Assembly (NCBI RefSeq): GCF_001412595.2
Contig: NZ_CP012640.2
Coordinates: 2,542,001 to 2,606,000 of the forward strand
Direction of reading: 5' to 3'
DNA: 64,000 nucleotides
Origin: Massilia sp. WG5
GTDB taxonomy: Bacteria; Pseudomonadota; Gammaproteobacteria; Burkholderiales; Burkholderiaceae_D
Part shown: positions 15,853 to 24,169 of the stretch, one piece after another
How positions within the stretch are numbered: the stretch's first letter is position 1
Layout of the letters: every line of letters starts with the position of its first letter
Notes under the pieces: model-generated
Told to the model about the DNA's origin: nothing
Database searches by the model: none
The model's input: the letters and a program-made list of their open reading frames with translations, nothing else
Made by a program: the position numbers and the translations under genes

Positions 15853-17037
15853 ATGAAAATCGAATCCCTGCCGCCCGCCTCCGCCGCCCCCTCGAACCCC
15901 GTCAAGGCACGGCGCCGCCACTGGCGCGTCCCCGCCATCGGCGTGGCTGTCCTCGCGCTCGCGGGCGCGGGCGGCTACGCGTACACGCAGGCGGGCAGCG
16001 CCAAGCCCGCCCCTGCCGCGGCGGCAAAGAAAGAGCCGGTGCACGAACTGTCGGCGCGCGACGTCGCCCTGGTCGAAGCGCGGCCGCTGGCGCTCACGCT
16101 GCCGCTGTCCGGCTCGCTCACCCCGCTGGCCCAGGCCACGGTGCGCTCCAAGGTGTCGGGCGTGGTCAAGCAGACCACAGTACAGGAAGGCATGCAGGTC
16201 GCGGCCGGCCAGGTGATCGCCCGCCTGGATGACAGCGAAGCGCGGGCCCGCGTGGCCCAGCAGCAGGCCGCCGTGAACGAGGCCAGCGCGCGCCTGGCGC
16301 TGGCGAAGAAGAACCAGGCCAACAGCGCCGCCCTGCTCAAGCAGAACTACATTGCCCAGAACGCCTACGACACCAGCTCGAACGCGGTCGACCTGGCCCA
16401 GGCCGCGCTCGACTCGGCACGCGCCCAGCTCGACCTGGCGCGCATCGCCCTGAACGACACCACCATCCGCGCCCCGCTTTCCGGCGTGGTCAGCAAGCGC
16501 CATGCCCAGGCCGGCGAAAAACTGTCGCCGGACAGCCCGGTGTTCTCGATCGTCGACCTCAAGCAGCTCACGCTGGACGCCCAGGTCCCGGCGTCCGACA
16601 TCCCGCGCATCAAGGTCGGCCAGGAAGTCCAATTCAAGGTCGACGGCTTCGGCGAACGCAAATTCGCCGGCAAGGTCCTGCGCATCAACCCGGCCGCCGA
16701 AGCCGGCTCGCGCGCGATGCTGGTGTATATCGGCGTCGACAATCCGGACGGCGCGCTGCGCGCCGGCATGTTCGCCAAGGGTATGGTGACGACCGAAAAG
16801 ACCAGCACCCATCCGCTGTTGCCGCTGCTGGGCGTGCGCCAGGACCACGGCCGCGACATCGTCTACCGCGTCGACAGCGGCAAGGTCGTGGCCCAGCCGG
16901 TGAAACTCGGCCTGCGCAACGAGGACGACGGCCTGGTCGAAGCGATCGACGGCATCGCTCCGGGCGCGCTGGTGCTGTCCGTCAAGCTGGACGGCGTCAA
17001 GCCCGGCGACAAGGTCAAGCTCCCAAACAATGGATAA
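15853..17037 (+). CDS. RND efflux periplasmic adaptor (membrane fusion protein)
   Basis: A 394-residue adaptor that links an inner-membrane RND pump to an outer-membrane channel. An N-terminal anchor (about residues 25-45) follows a basic start (ARRRHWR). The split lipoyl/barrel-sandwich halves (ATVRSKVSGVVKQTTVQEGM and TTIRAPLSGVVSKRHAQAGE) flank an Ala/Gln-rich coiled-coil hairpin. A beta-barrel and a membrane-proximal domain end the protein. It is followed after 18 bases by its pump, clearly one operon. The 193 bases upstream carry no gene, and no regulator is adjacent. Confidence 0.93.
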   Translation: MKIESLPPASAAPSNPVKARRRHWRVPAIGVAVLALAGAGGYAYTQAGSAKPAPAAAAKKEPVHELSARDVALVEARPLALTLPLSGSLTPLAQATVRSKVSGVVKQTTVQEGMQVAAGQVIARLDDSEARARVAQQQAAVNEASARLALAKKNQANSAALLKQNYIAQNAYDTSSNAVDLAQAALDSARAQLDLARIALNDTTIRAPLSGVVSKRHAQAGEKLSPDSPVFSIVDLKQLTLDAQVPASDIPRIKVGQEVQFKVDGFGERKFAGKVLRINPAAEAGSRAMLVYIGVDNPDGALRAGMFAKGMVTTEKTSTHPLLPLLGVRQDHGRDIVYRVDSGKVVAQPVKLGLRNEDDGLVEAIDGIAPGALVLSVKLDGVKPGDKVKLPNNG

Positions 17038-17055
17038 GAACTAAGGGATAAGAAC

Positions 17056-20000
17056 ATGTGGATGACCCGTATCAGTATCAAGCACCCGGTGTTCGCGACC
17101 ATGGTGATGGTCGGCCTGATGGTGCTTGGCCTGTTCTCCTACCGCAGCCTGGGCGTGGAGAGCATGCCGAACATCGAAATTCCCGGCGTCTGGATCGAGA
17201 CCCAGTATCCGGGCGCGTCGCCGGAACAGGTCGAGAACGACGTCACCCGTCCGATCGAGGAAGCGGCGAATACCGTCGGCGGCATCAAGACCATCCGCAG
17301 TAACTCCTGGGAGGGCCGTTCCGGCGTCGGCGTCGAATTCCAGCTCAGCGTCGACATGGACCGCGCCGTGCAGGACCTGCGCGACCGCATCGGCACCGTG
17401 CGCGGCGGCTTCCCGCGCGAGGTCAAGGAGCCCGTGGTCTACCGCCAGGAAGGCGAGAACTCGCAGCCGGTGCTGCAGGTGGCGCTGCTGTCCAGGGAGC
17501 GCAGCCTGCGCGACCTGTCGATGCTGGCCGACCAGGTGATCGTCAAGCGCATCCAGGCCGTGGCCGGGGTCGGCCAGGTACGCATCAACGGCAAGCAGAA
17601 CCGCCAGGTGCTGGTCGACATCCGCCCCGACCAGCTGCGCAGCCTGAACGTCGGCATCGACGAAGTCATGGCCGCGATCACCGCCACCAACGCCAACCTG
17701 CCGGCCGGCCGCATCAGCCATGGCGAGCGCGAAAACCTGGTGCGCATCGAAGGCAAGATGAAGGAAGCGGCCGATTTCCGCCGCATCATCGTGGCCAAAC
17801 GCGCCAACGGTCCGGTCTACCTGCACCAGGTGGCCGAGATCAGCGACGGCGCCGCCGAAGAGCAATCGATCTCGCGCGTGGACGGCGAGCGCGCCCTCTC
17901 GCTGGAGATCTCCAAGGTGCAGGACGCGAATACCGTCGAGGTCGGCGCCAACGTCAAGAAGGCGATCGAGGCGATGAAGCAGACCCTGCCCAAGGACGTG
18001 CAGTTCCGCATCCTCGACGACGTGTCAAGCAGGGTCCAGCACCAGGTCGACAACGTCAAGGAGACCATCGTCGAAGGCGCCGTGCTCACCATGGTGATCG
18101 TGTTCCTGTTCCTGCATTCCTGGCGCAGCACCGTCATCACCGGCCTGACCCTGCCGATCTCGGTGCTGGCCAGCTTCATCGCGATGAAGTACTTCGGCTT
18201 TACGCTGAACTTCCTGACCCTGATGGCGCTGTCGCTGTCGATCGGCCTCCTGATCGACGACGCCATCGTGGTGCGCGAGAATATCGTACGCCACCTCGGC
18301 ATGGGCAAGAGCCATGTGCGCGCCGCCGAAGACGGCACCAACGAAATCGGCCTGGCGGTGATGGCCACCACCTTCGCGATCGTCGCCGTGTTCGTGCCGA
18401 TCGCCTTCATGAAGGGCATCATCGGCCGCTTCTTCCTGCAGTTCGGGATCACGGTGGCGGTGGCGGTGCTGGTCTCGCTGTTCGTCAGCTTCACGCTCGA
18501 CCCGATGCTGTCCTCGGTGTGGCCGGATCCGGTCAAGGACCGCTTCAAGTACCTGCCCTGGCTGGGCCGCCTGATGGCCCGCATCGACCGCGGCATCGAG
18601 CATGTGCACGGCTGGTATGCGAAGATCCTGGGCTTTTCGCTGGCCTGGCGCAAGTCCACCCTGGCCTTCGCGTTCGCAGTGTTCGGCGGCAGCCTGCTAC
18701 TGGTGCCGATGATCGGCGGCGAATTCGTGCCCCAGGTCGACAACGGCTTCATCCAGCTGAACTTCAAGGTGCCGGTCGGCTCCAGCCTCGACTACAACGA
18801 CGCCAAGGTGCGCCAGATCGAGGCCGCGCTGCGCGAGTTCAAGGAAGTCGAGAACATGCAGACCGTGGTCGGCGCCTGGGACGGCCGCCACACTTCGCAG
18901 ATCGGCCTCAAGCTGACCGACGTGCGCAAGACCCACCGCCGCTCGCAGCAGGAAATGGAACAGGCGATCCGCGACCGCCTGGCCAGCATTGCCGGCATCG
19001 ACATGACCGTCGGTAACCGCCCCATCTTCATCGCCATCCTCGGCAGCAACGAGGCCGCGCTCGACCAGGTTGCCCATCGCCTGATCGACAAGATGAAGAA
19101 GATCAAGGGCGTGGCCGACATCCAGTACAGCCAGGAAGGGGCGAACCCGGCCACCATCGTCAAGATCAACCAGGAGCTGGCGACCGACCTGGGCCTGTCG
19201 GTGCAGCAGATCGGCGCCGCCCTGCGCCCCTTCGTGGGCGGCGACCAGACCAACCGCTGGCTGGCGCCGGATGGCCAGAACTACGAGGTCAACGTGCAGC
19301 TGCCGAAATCGGGCCGCCAGAAGGTGGCCGACCTGGCCGACCTGGCGGTGGCCTCGAGCAAGCTGGATGCCAGCGGCAACCCGATCATGGTGCCGCTGCG
19401 CCAGGTGGTCGAGTTCGTGCCGTCGACCAGCCCGCAGGTGCTCAAGCGCCAGGCGCTGGAACGCCGCGTGGCCATCATGGCGGGCCTGGACAACCGTCCG
19501 CTGGGCGACGTGATGAAAGAGGTCGACCAGGCCATGAAATCGATCGAGCTGCCGGAGGGCGTACGCTTCGACGTCGGCGGCCAGGCCGAACAGATGAACG
19601 AGACCATGGGCGGCTTCGCCATCGCGCTGGGGATCGCCGTCATCTTCATCTACCTGGTGCTGGCCTCGCAGTTCGGCAGCTTCCTGCAGCCGATCGCGAT
19701 CATGACGGCGCTGCCGCTGTCCCTGATCGGCGTGCTGCTGGCGCTGCTGGTCACGAAGAGCACCCTGAACATCTTCTCGGTGATCGGCGTCGTGATGCTG
19801 ATGGGCCTGGTGACCAAGAACGCCATCCTGCTGGTGGACTTCGCCAACCAGGGCCAGCGGGAAGGCAAGTCGCAATTCGCCGCGCTGATGGAAGCCGGCC
19901 AGGTGCGCCTGCGCCCGATCCTGATGACGACCCTGGCGATGATCTTCGGCATGCTGCCGATGGCGCTGGGCCTGGGCGAAGGCGCCGAGAACCAGGCCCC

Positions 20001-20172
20001 GATGGGCCGCGCGGTGATCGGCGGCGTGATCACCTCGACCCTGCTGACGCTGGTGGTGGTGCCGGTGGCATATACCTACCTGGACAGCTTCGGCAAACGG
20101 GCGAAGCGCTGGTTCCAGAAGGGGCATGAGGCCGAAGCCGAAGCGGATTCGGCAGAGGGACAGGCAGTCTGA
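17056..20172 (+). CDS. RND family efflux pump inner-membrane transporter
   Basis: A 1038-residue proton-driven exporter. It has the two-fold RND layout: TM1 (HPVFATMVMVGLMVLGLFSY), a large periplasmic loop, TM2-TM6, a second periplasmic loop, and TM7-TM12. The TM4 proton-relay acids are in LLIDDAIVVRENIVRH, and GQAEQMNETMGGFAIALGIA leads into TM8. The sequence resembles the HAE1/MdtBC-like multidrug group rather than CusA, but the substrate is unknown. No outer-membrane factor gene follows, so the pump must borrow one from elsewhere. Confidence 0.93.
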   Translation: MWMTRISIKHPVFATMVMVGLMVLGLFSYRSLGVESMPNIEIPGVWIETQYPGASPEQVENDVTRPIEEAANTVGGIKTIRSNSWEGRSGVGVEFQLSVDMDRAVQDLRDRIGTVRGGFPREVKEPVVYRQEGENSQPVLQVALLSRERSLRDLSMLADQVIVKRIQAVAGVGQVRINGKQNRQVLVDIRPDQLRSLNVGIDEVMAAITATNANLPAGRISHGERENLVRIEGKMKEAADFRRIIVAKRANGPVYLHQVAEISDGAAEEQSISRVDGERALSLEISKVQDANTVEVGANVKKAIEAMKQTLPKDVQFRILDDVSSRVQHQVDNVKETIVEGAVLTMVIVFLFLHSWRSTVITGLTLPISVLASFIAMKYFGFTLNFLTLMALSLSIGLLIDDAIVVRENIVRHLGMGKSHVRAAEDGTNEIGLAVMATTFAIVAVFVPIAFMKGIIGRFFLQFGITVAVAVLVSLFVSFTLDPMLSSVWPDPVKDRFKYLPWLGRLMARIDRGIEHVHGWYAKILGFSLAWRKSTLAFAFAVFGGSLLLVPMIGGEFVPQVDNGFIQLNFKVPVGSSLDYNDAKVRQIEAALREFKEVENMQTVVGAWDGRHTSQIGLKLTDVRKTHRRSQQEMEQAIRDRLASIAGIDMTVGNRPIFIAILGSNEAALDQVAHRLIDKMKKIKGVADIQYSQEGANPATIVKINQELATDLGLSVQQIGAALRPFVGGDQTNRWLAPDGQNYEVNVQLPKSGRQKVADLADLAVASSKLDASGNPIMVPLRQVVEFVPSTSPQVLKRQALERRVAIMAGLDNRPLGDVMKEVDQAMKSIELPEGVRFDVGGQAEQMNETMGGFAIALGIAVIFIYLVLASQFGSFLQPIAIMTALPLSLIGVLLALLVTKSTLNIFSVIGVVMLMGLVTKNAILLVDFANQGQREGKSQFAALMEAGQVRLRPILMTTLAMIFGMLPMALGLGEGAENQAPMGRAVIGGVITSTLLTLVVVPVAYTYLDSFGKRAKRWFQKGHEAEAEADSAEGQAV

Positions 20173-20190
20173 TCCGTCGTTCCCGCAGGC

Positions 20191-20267
20191 GGGATGGTGC
20201 CCCGGCACCATCCCCCAAGTGAAGCCGGCAAACCGCGAACGAACCTGGGTCCCCGCCTGCGCGGGGA
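20191..20267. repeat. Palindrome and dispersed GGGTCCCCGCC repeat after the RND operon
   Basis: GGGATGGTGCC/GGCACCATCCC forms a perfect 11-bp hairpin at 20191-20214. TGGGTCCCCGCCTGCGCGGG at 20246-20265 contains CCCCGC/GCGGGG and recurs at 61464-61483. The hairpins lie between the convergent pump gene and the small basic gene and may help end transcription. Confidence 0.7.
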
Positions 20268-20305
20268 GTCGTTTCCGGCAGTGCCGGGAACGACGGCGAG
20301 GCTAA

Positions 20306-20482
20306 CTAAGCCGAATCCTGTTCCGGCTCGGCCACTGCCCCCGATTCCTCGTCCGGAGAGGCATCACCCTCCTCCCCCTTGTGCTGCTTGGCTTCCTGCT
20401 TGCGCCGCGCCTTTTCTTCGGCTTTTTTCTTTTTCTCCAGCTCCCGCTGCCGCTTTTCGTATTGGAAATTCGTCTTGGCCAT
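20306..20482 (-). CDS. Small highly charged conserved protein
   Basis: A 58-residue protein starting MAKTNFQYEKRQRELEKKKK, then Lys/Glu/Arg-rich (probably one long helix), and ending in an acidic tail (ASPDEESGAVAEPEQD). Similar short proteins starting MAKTNFQ or MAKSNFQ are common in betaproteobacteria, but I know of no proven function. A five-codon longer start (MHEDT) is possible at 20497. The MAKTN start is preferred by resemblance. It is monocistronic between the RND operon and xerD. Confidence 0.7.
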   Translation of the reverse strand: MAKTNFQYEKRQRELEKKKKAEEKARRKQEAKQHKGEEGDASPDEESGAVAEPEQDSA

Positions 20483-20553
20483 GGTGTCCTCGTGCATGTG
20501 GGAAGGGTGCTACTAAACCATTATGACTCACCAGACCCGCCAGGTCTTGAGAA

Positions 20554-21459
20554 TTAACCACGCGGGTGGTGCTGGGCATGCAGATGCTTCAGGCGCTCGC
20601 GCGCCACGTGCGTGTAGATCTGGGTGGTCGAAATGTCCGAATGGCCCAGGAGTAGTTGCACCACGCGCAGGTCGGCGCCGTGGTTCAGCAGGTGGGTGGC
20701 GAAGGCGTGGCGCAGCGTGTGCGGCGACAGCGGCGCCGTGATGCCGGCCTTTGCCGCATGTTTCTTGATCACGATCCAGAACATCTGGCGCGTCATCGGG
20801 CCGCCGCGGCCGGTCACGAACAGGGCGTCGTCGCGCTGCCCGTTCAGGATCGCGCCGCGCGCTTCCTTCATGTAGCGCTCCAGCCAGTGGCGCGCCTGTT
20901 CGCCGAAAGGCACCAGGCGGGTCTTGCTGCCCTTGCCGGTAATGCGCAGCACGCCGTCGTTCAGGCTCAGTTCGACCATCTTGAGGCCCACCAGTTCCGA
21001 CACCCGCAGGCCGCTCGCATACATCAGCTCGAGCATGGTGCGCTCGCGCAGGCCGAGCGGGGTCGAGACGTCCGGCGCGTCCAGCAGGGCCTCGACCTGG
21101 GCTTCGCTCAAGGTGTGCACGAAGCGGGCCGGCTGCCGCGCCGAAGGCAGGTTCAGGCAGGGGTCGATCTCGATGCGGCGTTCGCGCAGCGCCAGCTGGT
21201 AGAAGCGGCGCAGCACCGACAGCCGCCGGTTGGCCGAGCTGGGCTTGGTGTCTTCGTGGCGTTCGGCGAAATAGGCGGCGATGTCCTGCGGCTGCACCGC
21301 ATGCAGGCTGGCGCGGTCCGGACGCTTGTTCTCGAGCCAGCCGGCGAACAGGCGCAGGTCGCGCCGGTAGGCGTCCAGCGAATTCTTCGCCAGCCCGTGC
21401 TCGAGCCAGAGCGCGTCGCAGAAACCGTCGATCAGGGAAAGATTGACTGCTGCTGCCAT
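20554..21459 (-). CDS. xerD: Site-specific tyrosine recombinase XerD
   Basis: With XerC it resolves chromosome dimers at dif under FtsK control. The 301 residues contain an N-terminal core-binding SAM-like domain and a C-terminal catalytic domain. All catalytic residues are in place: Arg in MYASGLRVSELVG, Lys in ITGKGSKTRLVPF, His-x-x-Arg in SPHTLRHAFATHL, His in LLGHSDISTTQ and the Tyr nucleophile in IYTHV. The 5' end overlaps ogt by 28 bases, so the two are probably cotranscribed and may be translationally coupled. Confidence 0.96.
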   Translation of the reverse strand: MAAAVNLSLIDGFCDALWLEHGLAKNSLDAYRRDLRLFAGWLENKRPDRASLHAVQPQDIAAYFAERHEDTKPSSANRRLSVLRRFYQLALRERRIEIDPCLNLPSARQPARFVHTLSEAQVEALLDAPDVSTPLGLRERTMLELMYASGLRVSELVGLKMVELSLNDGVLRITGKGSKTRLVPFGEQARHWLERYMKEARGAILNGQRDDALFVTGRGGPMTRQMFWIVIKKHAAKAGITAPLSPHTLRHAFATHLLNHGADLRVVQLLLGHSDISTTQIYTHVARERLKHLHAQHHPRG

Positions 21460-21974
21460 GGCACGTCGTTAGGAAGCGCGCCTTCGTGGCGCAGCAGCCA
21501 GCGCTTGACCGTCAGCGTGAAGCCGTGTTCGTCGTCGCTGCTGGCGAATCCGCCCAGGCCGCCGCTTGCCGTCACGCGGTGGCAGGGAATCACCAGCGGG
21601 AACCAGTTGGCGCCGCAGGCCTGGCCGACCGCGCGCGGATGCGATTCCAGCAGCTTGGCGACCTGGCCATAGGTCAGGACCTTGCCGCGCGGGATGGCCT
21701 GGATCGCGTCCCAGACGCGGCGCTGGAACACGCTGCCGGCCTCGACCAGCGGCAGCTCGAAACGGAAATCGGCGTCGCCGAAGTAGCGCGTGACCTGCTC
21801 GGCGGCCTGTTCGGCGGCGGCGTCCTGCGGCGCTTTTTCGGTGTAATGCGGCGGCAGGTAGACCAGCTCGCGTACCCGCGCCTGTTCGCCCTGCGCTTCC
21901 GTGCGGATACCCATCGCGCCGAACGGCGCCGCGACGATGGCGCTGAAGAGTTCGCTGCCCTGTTGTGTGTTCAT
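21432..21974 (-). CDS. ogt: Methylated-DNA-[protein]-cysteine S-methyltransferase (Ogt)
   Basis: Removes the alkyl group from O6-methylguanine in one suicidal step. The 180 residues hold an N-terminal ribonuclease-like domain, the DNA-binding helix region (FQRRVWDAIQAIPRGKVLTYGQVA) and the active-site PCHRV with Cys131, then GGLGGFAS. The start ATG 21974 has no recognisable ribosome-binding site and lies only 14 bases after the U-tract of a strong terminator-like hairpin. This suggests control by attenuation or a separate start of transcription. It overlaps xerD. Confidence 0.93.
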   Translation of the reverse strand: MNTQQGSELFSAIVAAPFGAMGIRTEAQGEQARVRELVYLPPHYTEKAPQDAAAEQAAEQVTRYFGDADFRFELPLVEAGSVFQRRVWDAIQAIPRGKVLTYGQVAKLLESHPRAVGQACGANWFPLVIPCHRVTASGGLGGFASSDDEHGFTLTVKRWLLRHEGALPNDVPWQQQSIFP

Positions 21975-21988
21975 CGATTCAGTGTAGC

Positions 21989-22016
21989 AAAAAAAAACGC
22001 ACCCTCGTGGGGTGCG
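21989..22016 (-). terminator. Rho-independent terminator between dctM and ogt
   Basis: On the minus strand CGCACCC (22010-22016) and GGGTGCG (21998-22004) form a 7-bp GC-rich stem with loop CACGA, followed by nine T (21989-21997). It could end the structured RNA above or dctPQM read-through. Confidence 0.85.
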
Positions 22017-22182
22017 CTCTTAGTCGGTTCACGTTTGCGGCCACTCGGTCAATGCCGGCGGCATCTATAAAACGTGTGTCTCCTCAACATTTCTCCGGTA
22101 GATCCAATGCTGGATTACCGATTTCTTCTGCCTCTCCCCAACTGTATCCGGGCCTTCGAATGCACCACCTTGGTGCTAAAGC
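21989..22182 (-). ncRNA. Candidate structured RNA upstream of ogt (sRNA or regulatory leader)
   Basis: The gap between dctM and ogt on the minus strand holds a TATGAT -10 box (22189-22194), then about 190 bases rich in pairing. The ends can pair (GCGC..TTTAG with CTAAG..GCGC). One hairpin is GCACCA-AGG-TGGTGC. Another is a long stem CGGTAATCCA-GCAT-TGGATCTACCG. A third has a 7-bp base CACGTTT/AAACGTG. The RNA ends in a strong terminator with nine U. I cannot match it to a named family. It does not form the single rod of 6S RNA. Confidence 0.45.
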
Positions 22183-22247
22183 TGCGCCATCATAACGCAT
22201 TCGAATAAGAAAAGCGTAGTTTTTTATATACATTCACGAAATATATT

Positions 22248-23528
22248 TCAGCTATAAATCATGTGCGGCAGCCACAGGCTGATCGCGGGAATGTAGGTAA
22301 CCAGCAGCAGGAAGCCGATCATCGTCAGCAGCCAGGGCAGCACCGCCACCGTCAATTCGGAAATCCCCATTTTGGTGACGCCCGAGGCCACGTACAGGTT
22401 CAGGCCGACCGGCGGGTGGCACATGCCGACTTCCATGTTCACGACGATGATGATGCCGAAGTGGACCGGGTCGATGCCGAGCTGGGTCGCGACCGGGAAC
22501 AGGATCGGCGCCATGATCAGCACGATCGAGGACGGCTCCATCACGTTACCGGCCAACAGCAGCAGCACGTTCACGACCAGCAGGAAGCCGATCGGGCCCA
22601 GGCCCTGGGTGGTGAGCCAGCCGGCCATCGCCTGCGGCACGTTCTCGCTGGTCATCAGGAAGGAGAACAGCACGGCGTTGGTGATGATGTACAGGAGCAT
22701 CGCCGACATCGCCGCCGAATCCAGCAGCACCTTGCCGACCTGGACCAGCTTCAGGTCCTTGTAGACGAACACCGCGATCACGAAGGCGTACACGGCGGCG
22801 ATGCCGGCCGCTTCGGTCGGGGTGAACACGCCGCTGTAGATGCCGCCCATCACGATCACGATCAGGAACAGGCCCCAGGCGCTGCGGCGGAAGGCGGTCA
22901 GGCGCTCGGCCCAGGTGGCGCGCTGCATGCGCGGGTAGTCACGCTTGCGGGCGATGACCCAGGTCGTCAGGCCCAGCAGGAAGGCCAGCAGCAGGCCCGG
23001 CACCACGCCCGCCATGAACAGCTGGCCGACCGAGGTGTTGGTGGTCACCGAATACATCACCATCACGATCGAGGGCGGGATCAGGATGCCGAGCGCGCCC
23101 GAGGTCGTGATCACGCCGGCGCCGAAGCGCTTCGGATAGCCCTGCTTGACCATGGCCGGCAGGATGATCGAGCCGATCGCCACCACCGTCGCCGGGCTCG
23201 AGCCCGAGACCGCGGCGAACAGCGCGCAGGCCAGCACGCCGGCCAGCGCGAGGCCGCCGTGCCAGTGGCCGACCATCGAGGTGGCGAAGTTGATCATGCG
23301 CCGCGCCACCCCGCCGTGGGTCAGGAAGTTACCGGCCAGGATGAACAGCGGGATCGCCATGATCTCGAAGTTGTCGATGCCGGTGAACAGCTTCATCGCC
23401 ACCGACTCGATCGGGACGTGCGTCATGGTGAACAGGAAGGTCAGCACCGTCAGGCCGAGCGAGATCGAGACCGGCATGCCGGTCAGCATCAGGACGATCA
23501 GCAGCGCGAAAATAATGGCGGCGTTCAT
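22248..23528 (-). CDS. dctM: TRAP transporter large permease DctM
   Basis: The sodium-driven large membrane subunit of a tripartite ATP-independent periplasmic transporter. The 426 residues are hydrophobic throughout (about 12 segments), with family stretches such as GMPVSISLGLTVLTFL, SGSSPATVVAIGSIILPAM, GILIPPSIVMVMYSV, FTPTEAAGIAAVYAF and MCHPPVGLNLYVASGV. The start ATG overlaps the dctQ stop by 4 bases, so the subunits are translationally coupled. It is the last gene of dctPQM. Confidence 0.96.
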   Translation of the reverse strand: MNAAIIFALLIVLMLTGMPVSISLGLTVLTFLFTMTHVPIESVAMKLFTGIDNFEIMAIPLFILAGNFLTHGGVARRMINFATSMVGHWHGGLALAGVLACALFAAVSGSSPATVVAIGSIILPAMVKQGYPKRFGAGVITTSGALGILIPPSIVMVMYSVTTNTSVGQLFMAGVVPGLLLAFLLGLTTWVIARKRDYPRMQRATWAERLTAFRRSAWGLFLIVIVMGGIYSGVFTPTEAAGIAAVYAFVIAVFVYKDLKLVQVGKVLLDSAAMSAMLLYIITNAVLFSFLMTSENVPQAMAGWLTTQGLGPIGFLLVVNVLLLLAGNVMEPSSIVLIMAPILFPVATQLGIDPVHFGIIIVVNMEVGMCHPPVGLNLYVASGVTKMGISELTVAVLPWLLTMIGFLLLVTYIPAISLWLPHMIYS

Positions 23529-24091
23529 GTGGATTTCCTTGCATCTTCGATTTCGTCTTCCAGGCCTTCGACGTAGGCATGGTCATGGCGCGGCAGTTCG
23601 CCGTTGCGGACAAAGTGCCAGGTCACTTGCAGGAAGCGGAAGCACATCAAATAGGAGCCCAGCGGCAGCGCCATGTAGACGATCCACATCGGGATTTCCA
23701 TGTCGGCCGAGGTCTGGTCGGTGCCGGCCAGGCGCAGGATGAAGTTGAGGCCCAGCGTGCCGATGATGCCGGTGAACAGTGCGCCGGCCAGCAGTGCGAA
23801 CACGATGAGCTTGTTGCGCCAGCGTTCCGACAGGCGGTTGACCAGCACGTCGACGCCGACGTGGATGCCGGTGCGCACGCCGTAGGCGGCGCCGAACTTG
23901 GCCATCCACACGAACATGAAGGTGGACAGTTCCTGGGCCCAGCTGGTGTTCAGGCTGATGAGCCAGTCCTGCAGGCCGGGGATCGGCAGGCCGGACAGGT
24001 AGCGGTGCAGCACCGCGATGAAGATGATGAGAGTGGCGCCGGCCATCAGGCTGGCGATGATCCACTCTTCGAGGCGATCGAGGAATTTCAT
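23525..24091 (-). CDS. dctQ: TRAP transporter small permease DctQ
   Basis: A 188-residue small membrane subunit with four hydrophobic segments (for example LMAGATLIIFIAVLHRYLSG and IVFALLAGALFTGIIGTLGL). It begins MKFLDRLEEWIIASLMAGA. The start is placed at ATG 24091 because AAGGAA precedes it and the 18 residues before it in frame are not like the family and fall in a repeat. It bridges DctP-substrate delivery to DctM. It overlaps dctM by 4 bases and follows dctP after a 78-base gap. Confidence 0.93.
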   Translation of the reverse strand: MKFLDRLEEWIIASLMAGATLIIFIAVLHRYLSGLPIPGLQDWLISLNTSWAQELSTFMFVWMAKFGAAYGVRTGIHVGVDVLVNRLSERWRNKLIVFALLAGALFTGIIGTLGLNFILRLAGTDQTSADMEIPMWIVYMALPLGSYLMCFRFLQVTWHFVRNGELPRHDHAYVEGLEDEIEDARKST

Positions 24092-24110
24092 GGGAGTTCC
24101 TTGGCAAATA

Positions 24111-24138
24111 CGTCGCTCCCGCGGCAGCGGGAACGACG
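24111..24138. repeat. Palindromic repeat between dctP and dctQ
   Basis: CGTCG..CCCGC-GGCA-GCGGG..ACGACG, a hairpin that shares the GCGGGAACGACG end with the repeat at 61464-61490. In the dctPQM mRNA it could protect or reduce expression of the downstream membrane subunits relative to DctP, a common arrangement. Confidence 0.55.
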
Positions 24139-24169
24139 TGCACAAGCTAACGAAAACCGGAGTCCGGTC

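Noticed and set aside
21989..22182. 6S RNA
   Set aside because: Length is similar, but the RNA folds into several separate hairpins instead of one long rod with a central bubble, and gene context differs.
22140..22200. A possible tRNA fragment upstream of ogt
   Set aside because: GCGCAGCTTTAGCACC looks D-arm-like, but no matching acceptor or T-arm can be built.
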